From contig VBPB01000034.1 in the NCBI GenBank assembly GCA_005893365.1, forward strand, positions 1-10,154: a DNA stretch of 10,154 nt, given 5' to 3'. Below the pieces are notes generated by a model that saw only the letters and a program-made list of their open reading frames with translations, did no database searches and was not told where the DNA came from. Every line of letters begins with the position of its first letter. Within the stretch, counting starts at the first letter, position 1. Position numbers and translations under genes: made by a program. The stretch comes from Candidatus Eiseniibacteriota bacterium (GTDB taxonomy: Bacteria; Eisenbacteria; RBG-16-71-46). Of the stretch, positions 1 through 6,120 are shown piece by piece.

Positions 1-1749
1 GTCGAGCACGGGCGCACCGGACTGCTGGTGGAGCCCGACGGCGTGGCGGACCTGGCGGCCGCGCTCGAGCGGATGATCCAGAGCCCGCCGCTGCGTGCGG
101 CGATGGGGGCCGAGGCGCGGCGCGCGGCCCTGCGCGCCTACGACGAGCGCGCGATCATCGAGAGGCTGCGGCGGGACTACCAGGCGCTGCTGAACGCGCG
201 GGCACCCGGGCCGGCGCCCGCGCCCCGGACCCGCCGGGACGTGCGCGCCGGTCCTCCGGGCCCGGCCGCCTTGGAGGCTGAGACCGCGGGCCTGCGTGTG
301 GGACGCAACGCGCTGGTGCGTCTCGGCGCGCAGGCGCTCAGCGCGCTGATCAACCTGGCCGGCATGATCCTGCTCGGCAATGCCCTGAATGCCGCGGGCT
401 ACGGTGAATACGCGTGGTACTACGCGATGATCCCCCTGATCGCGAGCCTCGCCGACGGCGGGATCGGCGTGATCGTCATGCGCGGGATGGCGAGGAATCC
501 GGCGTCGGGGGGGCGCTGGCTCGGCGATGCGCTGCGGATCCGCGCGGGCTTGGGCCTCGCCATGCTCGCCTTGGGGGCGGTCGCGCTGGGTACTACGGTC
601 AGCGGTCCGAGCGCGGTCCTGCTCGGCGTCGTGCTGGTGACGGCGCTGCTGGACCCGAGTGCGGACGTGGCGCTCTGGGCGCTGCGCGCGCACGAGCGGC
701 TCGACCTCGAGGCGGCGCTCCTGCTCCTGAGCCAGGGCGTGTGGTTGGGCCTGGTGGCGGCCGGCGTGGCGCTGCACCTGGAGATGGTCGGGCTGCTGGC
801 GGCGGCGACCGTCGCCTTCGCGGTGCGGCTCGGGGTCGGCGCGGTGCTGGTCCACCGCATCCTCGACCGGCCACGCGGGTCCCTGCGGGTGGCGCGCCTG
901 GTCTGGCTGGTGCGCCAGGGCTTCCCCTTCGGTCTGGCGATGATGAGCGTGGTGCTCTACGGCCGCGTCGGCGTGCTGCTCCTGCACGCGTTCGGTGGTC
1001 CCGCCCAGGTCGCGCAATTCCAGGTGGCCTACCTGCTCACCCAGCCGTTCGGGTTCGTGGCCAGCGCGGTGAGCATCGCGGTGTTCCCGATGCTGGCCCG
1101 GCGCGCGGATCGTGGGGATGGCGGCTTCGGCCGCGCCCTCCACGAGGCGGTGCGCTGGGAGCTCATCATCAGCCTGCCGCTGACGGCGGTGCTGGTGGTG
1201 CTGGCCCCCGCGCTGATCGCGCGGCTGTTCCACGGCGCCGACTTCGCGCCGGCCGCCACCGCGATCCGATGGCTGGGCTTGGGCCTCACCGTGATCTTCC
1301 TCAACCTGACCGCCCGCTACGCGCTGCCCGCGCTCGGTCGCCAGCGGCGTTACCTCGAGGCCACGCTGGCCGGGCTGGCCGTCAACCTCGGCCTGGGCGC
1401 GCTGCTGGTGCCGCGCTGGGGCGTGACCGGGGCCGTGGCCGCCTATCTCACCGCCGAGTCGGTCATCTTCATGATCTGCCGGCGGGCGCTGGCGCCCCAT
1501 CTCGGCTGGCGGCCGCTGGTCCGCGTCGCCCGGCCGGTCGTCCTCGCCGCGGGCGCGATGGCGCTGGTGATGGGCCTGCTGCGCCACCAGGATCCGATCC
1601 TGGTGCTCGGGGCGGGAATGGGCGTCTACGCCCTCGCGCTCGCGACCACGGGCGCGATCCCGGCCCACGAGGGTCGGGCGGTGGCGCGCTGGGCCACGGG
1701 TCGCGTGCGGCGCGACCCGCTCGAGCCCGAACGGAGCCGGGTCGCATGA
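1..1749 (+). CDS. GT4 glycosyltransferase C-terminus fused to Wzx/PST-type polysaccharide flippase (5'-partial)
   Basis: The frame is open to the left edge, so the gene is 5'-truncated; 582 residues are visible. Residues 1-65 (VEHGRTGLLVEPDG, then LAAALERMI and the helical stretch ending RDYQALL) match the end of GT4-family (Glycos_transf_1) enzymes, which transfer sugars from nucleotide-sugars at the cytoplasmic face. A Pro/Ala/Arg-rich linker follows (about 66-98). From about residue 100 to 555 come roughly 12-14 hydrophobic segments of the polysaccharide-export flippase type (NALVRLGAQALSALINLAG; GYGEYAWYYAMIPL; a GIGVIVMRGMARNP stretch), expected to move undecaprenyl-linked glycan across the inner membrane. 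There is no in-frame stop between the two halves. GTG 28 is an internal valine codon, not a credible start. GTG 298 or TTG 271 could start a separate flippase, but neither has a well-placed ribosome site. The flippase assignment is strong; a true fusion is less certain. Confidence 0.85.
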   Translation, partial: VEHGRTGLLVEPDGVADLAAALERMIQSPPLRAAMGAEARRAALRAYDERAIIERLRRDYQALLNARAPGPAPAPRTRRDVRAGPPGPAALEAETAGLRVGRNALVRLGAQALSALINLAGMILLGNALNAAGYGEYAWYYAMIPLIASLADGGIGVIVMRGMARNPASGGRWLGDALRIRAGLGLAMLALGAVALGTTVSGPSAVLLGVVLVTALLDPSADVALWALRAHERLDLEAALLLLSQGVWLGLVAAGVALHLEMVGLLAAATVAFAVRLGVGAVLVHRILDRPRGSLRVARLVWLVRQGFPFGLAMMSVVLYGRVGVLLLHAFGGPAQVAQFQVAYLLTQPFGFVASAVSIAVFPMLARRADRGDGGFGRALHEAVRWELIISLPLTAVLVVLAPALIARLFHGADFAPAATAIRWLGLGLTVIFLNLTARYALPALGRQRRYLEATLAGLAVNLGLGALLVPRWGVTGAVAAYLTAESVIFMICRRALAPHLGWRPLVRVARPVVLAAGAMALVMGLLRHQDPILVLGAGMGVYALALATTGAIPAHEGRAVARWATGRVRRDPLEPERSRVA

Positions 1750-1798
1750 GGCCGCGAGCGGTGGTCACGACCGGGGCGCCGTGGGGCACCCGGCCCGC

Positions 1799-1806
1799 GG
1801 GAGGGG
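1799..1806 (+). promoter_or_regulatory. Ribosome binding site fixing the RtcB-like start
   Basis: GGGAGGGG lies 7 nt upstream of ATG 1814. The alternative in-frame GTG at 1781 has no such motif, so the 33-nt longer version is rejected. Confidence 0.7.
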
Positions 1807-1813
1807 CGTGACC

Positions 1814-3247
1814 ATGGGCGCCCTCCTGCACGAGACCGCGACGGCGCCGGCCGGCTCGCGCCTTCATCTCCTCGGCATGGCCGGGGCGGGCCGGCCGTCC
1901 CGGCGCGTGCTCGACCTGCTCCAGGAGATCGCCGCCCTGCCGTATGTCGAGAGCGTCCTGGCCCTGCCCGACCTGCACCTCAAGCCCCACATGGAGACGC
2001 CCTCGAGCCTGGCGATCACCACCACCGGGACGCTGGTCCCGGAGTTCACCTCGGTGGCGGTCAACGACGGGATGGGCGTCCTGCTCACCGACCTCGACGT
2101 GCGGGACATGACCCGGGAGCGGATCGAGAGGGTCTTGACCCAGATCGGCCGCCAAGCCGGCGCGCACCCGTTCGACCTCAACCGCTACAGCCTCGACGCC
2201 CCGGGGCTCGAGGCCGCGGCCCTGCGCGGGGCGAGCGGCGTCCTGGCCCGCTACGGGCTCGAGCCCCAAGTCCTCGAGCGCGTCGAGTCGCGGGGCTGCG
2301 AGCCGGTCCCGGTGGCCCCGGGGCGGTGGCGGGAGGCGGTGCCCTGGTGGCTGCTGCACACCCGGGCGGGCCGCGCCGAGATGGGGCTCAACTTCGGGGG
2401 GAATCACTTCCTCGAGCTGCAGGCGATCAGCGAGGTACTGGACCCGGGCGCGGCCCGGAGCCACGGGCTCGCGCCCGGCCGGGTCGTCGTCATGTACCAC
2501 CTGGGTCCGGGACCGTTCGGCGGCAACCTGCTCCACCACTACGTGCGCCGCGAGAAGCAGAGCCGGGCGCGGGCCCCGTTCTTCCTGCTGTCGCGGCTGG
2601 TATTCCACGCCCGGCGCGGGTGGCGGCGTCCCTGGCCCGAGGTCTGGCGGGACCACTTCCGGCGCAATCGCTGGACCGCGCTGGCGGAGGACTCGGAGGG
2701 CGGGCTCGCGTTCCGCCAGGCATTGGCGCTGGCACTCAACGTCGGCTTCGCCTACCGGATGGCCACGGTCGCCGCGGTGCGCGACGCGGTCCACGAGGCG
2801 CTCTCGCCGCGGCTCAACGTCGAGCTGCTGGTCGACGCGTCGCACAACCTGCTCCGCCGGGAGCCCTGGGACCAGGGCTGGGCGTGGGTGGCGCGCCACA
2901 ACGCCTGCGCGGTGACCCCGGGGCGGCTGGCCATCGTGGCGGGCGAGCACGACCTGCCGTCGCTGCTGGCGGTGGGCGGGCGGGAGGCGGCCCCGGGCCT
3001 CCATTCGCACGACCACGGCGCCGGGACCCTGATCGCCGCGTGGCGCCGGGACGGGCGCCTGACCCCGAGCCGGGACCGCACGCTGCGGCTGCGCATGGGC
3101 CGGGGCCGGGGCGCGCGGCTGCGGCAGCGGCGCGAGGTCCCGGTGTGGGACCCGGACCCGGTCGATCGCCTGGTGGGCTGCCTCGCCGCGCACGGCATCG
3201 TGCATCCGGTGGCGCGCCTGCGCCCGCTGGGCACGCTCAAGAACTAG
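1814..3247 (+). CDS. Divergent RtcB-family (RNA ligase-like) protein
   Basis: 477 residues from ATG 1814. RtcB hallmarks appear in order: LPDLH (51-55, for MPDvH); VAVNDGMGV (81-89, for VGVDIGCGM); FGGNHFLEL (194-202); MYHLGPGPFG (227-236, for HSGSRGlG); a SEGG…ALNVGFAYR helix (294-315); DASHN (341-345); RHNACA (361-366, for RKGAT); a degraded PGSMG loop (AGEHDLPS, 376-383); HGAG (401-404); and the C-terminus VARLRPLGTLKN (for …PlgviKG). RtcB joins RNA 3'-phosphate or 2',3'-cyclic phosphate to 5'-OH using Mn and GTP through a guanylylated His. The histidines aligning with P. horikoshii H203, H234, H329 and H404 are kept (H198, H229, H344, H401), but ligands D95 and C98 have become N84 and M87, and HGAGR has become HGAGT. 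A basic, aromatic segment (about 245-290) replaces the usual linker. Family membership is clear. Activity and substrate are unknown, and ordinary RNA ligation is doubtful. It starts 64 bp after the flippase and ends 10 bp before the next gene. Confidence 0.82.
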   Translation: MGALLHETATAPAGSRLHLLGMAGAGRPSRRVLDLLQEIAALPYVESVLALPDLHLKPHMETPSSLAITTTGTLVPEFTSVAVNDGMGVLLTDLDVRDMTRERIERVLTQIGRQAGAHPFDLNRYSLDAPGLEAAALRGASGVLARYGLEPQVLERVESRGCEPVPVAPGRWREAVPWWLLHTRAGRAEMGLNFGGNHFLELQAISEVLDPGAARSHGLAPGRVVVMYHLGPGPFGGNLLHHYVRREKQSRARAPFFLLSRLVFHARRGWRRPWPEVWRDHFRRNRWTALAEDSEGGLAFRQALALALNVGFAYRMATVAAVRDAVHEALSPRLNVELLVDASHNLLRREPWDQGWAWVARHNACAVTPGRLAIVAGEHDLPSLLAVGGREAAPGLHSHDHGAGTLIAAWRRDGRLTPSRDRTLRLRMGRGRGARLRQRREVPVWDPDPVDRLVGCLAAHGIVHPVARLRPLGTLKN

Positions 3248-3257
3248 GGGGCCAGCG

Positions 3258-4145
3258 ATGAGGAACCCGGAGATGGTGCGGCGGGCGCACGTCGGCAAGG
3301 ACGGCGATCCCGGCTGGTATCGCGTGCATCGCCGGCTCTCGATCGGCATCACGCTGCGGTTGCTGCCGACCCCGGTGCGGCCGGTCCAGGTGAGCCTCGC
3401 CATGATGGCGGTGTGGCTGGCCGGGGCGGCGCTGGTGGCCGCCCCCGGGAGCGCGGCCAACCTGGCCGGCTTCGGACTGCTCTACCTCGCCTTCCTGCTC
3501 GACAAGGTGGATGGCGAGCTGGCCCGGCTGCGCGGGACCGCCAGCGCCCGCGGCGTCCTGCTCGATCGCTTCCATCACCGGCTGGTGGAGCCGACGCTCT
3601 TCCTGGCCGCGGCATGGCACGACTACGCCCGCCGCGGGGACGCCGCCGTGCTGGCGTGGGGGTTCGCCACCGCGCTGCTCGCCAACGTCATCGAGGAGCA
3701 CCAGCAGCTGGCGCCCTACATCTTCCTCAAGCGCCTGCGCGAGGACGGCGGCGTCAAGGTCCAGCGGCCGGCGACGCCGCGAGGCTGGCGGCGGGCGCGG
3801 GTCCTGCTGCGACCGCTCAAGATCTTCCGCACGCCCATCACCGTCCTGCCGCTCCTGCTGGCCGGCCAGCTCGGCGAGCGCGCCCTGGGCCGGCCGCTGG
3901 TCGGAGCCACCCTGGCGGTCAGCGCGGTGGGGCTCACGATCTACCTGCTCTTCCAGTGCCTGGACTACTACCGCTTCCGCCTCGACGAGGAGTTCGTCGA
4001 GATCGCCCTGCGTCACGGCTGGCCATCCGACCCCGTCGGTGCGCGCCGCCGTCCGACCGGTGGCGCCGCGCGCCGCAACCCATCGGCGGCAGCGCCCCGA
4101 CCCGTGCCACGGCCGCAGACCCCGCGAGAGGAGGTTGCCCGATGA
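3258..4145 (+). CDS. CDP-alcohol phosphotransferase-like membrane enzyme
   Basis: 295 residues. ATG 3258 follows GGGGG by about 6 nt, 10 bp after the RtcB-like stop. Enzymes of this family transfer a phosphoalcohol from a CDP-alcohol to a hydroxyl, making phosphodiesters in the membrane (phospholipids, and some glycolipids or polyol-phosphates). The signature D-x2-D-G-x2-A-R-x8-G-x3-D-x3-D reads D82 K V D85 G86 E L A89 R90, G99, D103, and then H107 instead of the final Asp (LLDRFHHRL). Hydrophobic segments lie near 44-62, 68-82, 113-121, 129-146, 193-203 and 214-234. The substrate cannot be read from the sequence. The last 35 or so residues form a disordered Arg/Pro/Ala-rich tail (from GARRRPTGG to the end), an odd cytosolic-looking extension. 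The stop overlaps the next start as ATGA, indicating translational coupling to the secreted beta-helix gene. Confidence 0.8.
   Translation: MRNPEMVRRAHVGKDGDPGWYRVHRRLSIGITLRLLPTPVRPVQVSLAMMAVWLAGAALVAAPGSAANLAGFGLLYLAFLLDKVDGELARLRGTASARGVLLDRFHHRLVEPTLFLAAAWHDYARRGDAAVLAWGFATALLANVIEEHQQLAPYIFLKRLREDGGVKVQRPATPRGWRRARVLLRPLKIFRTPITVLPLLLAGQLGERALGRPLVGATLAVSAVGLTIYLLFQCLDYYRFRLDEEFVEIALRHGWPSDPVGARRRPTGGAARRNPSAAAPRPVPRPQTPREEVAR
4129..4134 (+). promoter_or_regulatory. Ribosome binding site of the beta-helix gene
   Basis: A perfect AGGAGG lies 7 nt before ATG 4142, inside the end of the upstream gene. It settles the start in a frame that stays open far upstream (to about 3413). Confidence 0.8.
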
Positions 4146-6088
4146 ACGCCCTGCGATCCCATGTGCGTCCTGAGCCATGCCTGCCGAGCCGCGGCGTCGG
4201 CGCGGCGCTGGCCATCCTGCCCCTGGTCGTCTTCATCCTGTTCCTGCCGATGCGCGCCACCGCGACCGTCTACTACGTGGACGGATCCAGCGGGGCGTGC
4301 TCCGACGCGACCTCAGGCTCGGCCTCGCAGCCCTACTGCACCATCGGCGCGGCGCTGGCGCAGCATCACGCCGCCGGGACCACGATCCAGGTGATGGCGG
4401 GGACCTACCGGGAGCAGATCACGGTGCCCGCCTCGGGCGTGGCGGGCGCGCCGATCGTGGTGCAGGCGGCTCCGGGGGCGACGGTGGTGCTCGATGGGAC
4501 GGACGACTACTCGGCGCCGGGACTATGGCAGAAGCTCGACAAGCGGCTGTTCCTGGCCGCCAGCGTCACCTGGGTGGTCACGTCGGTGCTGGAGGACGGC
4601 CGGCCGCTCGCGGTCGGGACCGGGGACCCGGCCCACATGCCCGAGGGCTCGTATCAGGTCGTGGCCGGCAAGGGGCTCTACGTGCGGGACGGGGAGCGGT
4701 TCCCCGACGGGCACATGGTCCTGGTCGGACACCGCAACTACGGCGTGTACCTCTCGGGGCGCGCCTGGGTCAACGTGAACGGCTTCACCATCGTGCGCGC
4801 CCAGGATCGCGGCATCCAGCTGATCAACGCCACCCACGTCGAGGTGACGCACAACGACGTCTCGCGCAGCGGACGCATGGGGCTCCAGCTCAAGGGGTGC
4901 TCGGCGGTGCACGTCGCCGACAACCGGCTTCACGACAACGGCGACCACGGCATCGCGATGACCGGCGGCACCAACGCCTGCATCATCGAGCGCAACGAGT
5001 CGTTCGGCAACGCCTACGCGCCCTACCGCGAGGCCAACGGGATCTACCTGTACGGGGCGCCGAGGAACGTCATCCGCCAGAACCGGCTGCACGACAATCA
5101 GGACACCGGCCTGCACATCCAGGCCCGGTCGGATTCGAACCTGTGCCTGGAGAACCGGTCCTGGCACAACGGCGACCACGGCTACGACCACATGCGCACC
5201 AACGGCAACATCCACATCGGCGACGTCGCCTACGGGAACTACAAGGACGGCTTCTCGTTCGAGGGCAACGCGTTCGGTCAGACGCTCAGCGACTGCATCG
5301 CGACCGAGAACGGGCTCACCACCAACGAGTACGACCTGTGGGTGGACGACAGCTCGAGCGTGGGGATCCAGACCAACGACAACATCTTCTGGAACTCGAC
5401 CCCGCAGCCGCCGGTCAAGTTCCGCTTCACCCGCTACGCCTCGGTGGCCGACTACGCGGCCGCCAGCGGGCAGGACACCCGCACGCTCCAGAGCGATCCG
5501 CGCTTCGTGGACCCGGCCACCGCCGACTTCCATCTGCGCCTGGACTCCCCGGCGATCGACAACGCCAACACGTCGCTGCCCGACTGGCCGGCGACGGACG
5601 CCGACGGCCACGCCCGCTTCGACGATCCGCTGGTGCTCAACGGCGGGATGGGTCCGGTGGCGTACGCCGACCGGGGGGCCTTCGAGTTCGTCCTCCCGCT
5701 CACCACCTTAGGGCTGGGGCCGCCGCCGCTGCGGACCGGCGACGGTCCGGGCGGGGTGAAGGTGTCCTCGGCCACCCCGGCGACGGACCCCGCCGCGAGA
5801 CTGGCCGCGCGCGTCTGGCCCAACCTGGTCGTCCAGCCCAATCCGCTGCGCGGCGCGGGATCGCTCTCGTTCCGGCTCGCCCAGGCCGGCCGCGTCACGG
5901 CGAGCCTGTTCGCGGTGGACGGCCGGCGGGTGCGGAATCTCATGGACGCCTACCTCGAGGTGGGGGATCACACGCTGGACGTGTCGACCCAGGACGAGCG
6001 CGGGACACCACTCCCTCAGGGCATCTACTTCTGTGACTTGCGAGCCCCTGAAGGGCGTGCCATCCAACGCGTCATGGTATCGCCGTGA
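4142..6088 (+). CDS. Secreted right-handed beta-helix protein with C-terminal sorting-type domain
   Basis: 648 residues. ATG 4142 has a strong ribosome site and begins a signal peptide: a basic start, hydrophobic core ALAILPLVVFILFLPM (22-37), and likely cleavage near ATA/TVYY (about 42). Residues 43-120 (VYYVDGSSG…QPYCTIGAAL…IQVMAGTYREQITV) are the N-terminal cap typical of pectate-lyase-like secreted proteins (DUF1565 style). Residues about 200-420 are parallel beta-helix coils with recurring N-x-(L/S)-x-x-N-x-x-x-G-(I/L) turns (DNRLHDNGDHGIAM, QNRLHDNQDTGLHI, ENRSWHNGDHGYDH). A capping segment follows (SDPRFVDPATADFHLRLDSP; RGAFEF at 511-516). Residues about 560-648 form a FlgD-Ig/T9SS-type C-terminal domain (VQPNPLRG…VDGRRV…GIYFCDL). 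The family includes polysaccharide lyases and mannuronan-epimerase relatives. No catalytic residues could be assigned, so enzyme versus structural role is open. Its place in a glycan operon supports action on the exported polymer. Confidence 0.85.
   Translation: MNALRSHVRPEPCLPSRGVGAALAILPLVVFILFLPMRATATVYYVDGSSGACSDATSGSASQPYCTIGAALAQHHAAGTTIQVMAGTYREQITVPASGVAGAPIVVQAAPGATVVLDGTDDYSAPGLWQKLDKRLFLAASVTWVVTSVLEDGRPLAVGTGDPAHMPEGSYQVVAGKGLYVRDGERFPDGHMVLVGHRNYGVYLSGRAWVNVNGFTIVRAQDRGIQLINATHVEVTHNDVSRSGRMGLQLKGCSAVHVADNRLHDNGDHGIAMTGGTNACIIERNESFGNAYAPYREANGIYLYGAPRNVIRQNRLHDNQDTGLHIQARSDSNLCLENRSWHNGDHGYDHMRTNGNIHIGDVAYGNYKDGFSFEGNAFGQTLSDCIATENGLTTNEYDLWVDDSSSVGIQTNDNIFWNSTPQPPVKFRFTRYASVADYAAASGQDTRTLQSDPRFVDPATADFHLRLDSPAIDNANTSLPDWPATDADGHARFDDPLVLNGGMGPVAYADRGAFEFVLPLTTLGLGPPPLRTGDGPGGVKVSSATPATDPAARLAARVWPNLVVQPNPLRGAGSLSFRLAQAGRVTASLFAVDGRRVRNLMDAYLEVGDHTLDVSTQDERGTPLPQGIYFCDLRAPEGRAIQRVMVSP
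4935..4951 (+). repeat. 17-bp direct repeat in beta-helix coils (copy 1)
   Basis: ACAACGGCGACCACGGC occurs exactly here and again at 5166-5182, in the same reading frame, encoding the repeated turn (H/D)NGDHG. It reflects coil repetition in the protein, not a mobile repeat. Confidence 0.85.
5166..5182 (+). repeat. 17-bp direct repeat in beta-helix coils (copy 2)
   Basis: Exact second copy, 231 bp (77 codons, roughly three coils) after the first. It encodes HNGDHG. Confidence 0.85.
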
Positions 6089-6120
6089 AGGGTCACCGTA
6101 ACTGATCGGGAGGCGCTCCG

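Noticed and set aside
414..1811. A 465-codon plus-strand frame overlapping the flippase gene
   Set aside because: The product is Arg/Gly/Ala low-complexity with no hydrophobic segments, while the overlapping frame gives a clear membrane protein. Only its last 21 codons are noted, as a possible coupling ORF.
1814..3247. Calling this gene rtcB, a standard RNA-splicing ligase
   Set aside because: The two metal ligands Asp and Cys of the DIGCGM motif are replaced and several loops are degraded, so a standard tRNA or RNA-repair function is not supported.
1469..3460. A 663-codon open frame on the minus strand across the flippase end, RtcB-like and phosphotransferase genes
   Set aside because: It is antisense to recognised genes, has no family motifs and has low-complexity Arg/Pro/Ala composition. 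Long antisense frames are expected at this GC content.
3413..4141. An N-terminal extension of the beta-helix protein by 243 residues
   Set aside because: The extension is low-complexity, lies antiphase over the phosphotransferase gene, and would bury the signal peptide. A strong ribosome site precedes ATG 4142.
6089..6120. A promoter in the 32-bp gap before asnB
   Set aside because: The gap holds a ribosome site and no convincing -35/-10 pair, so read-through from the upstream genes is the simpler reading.
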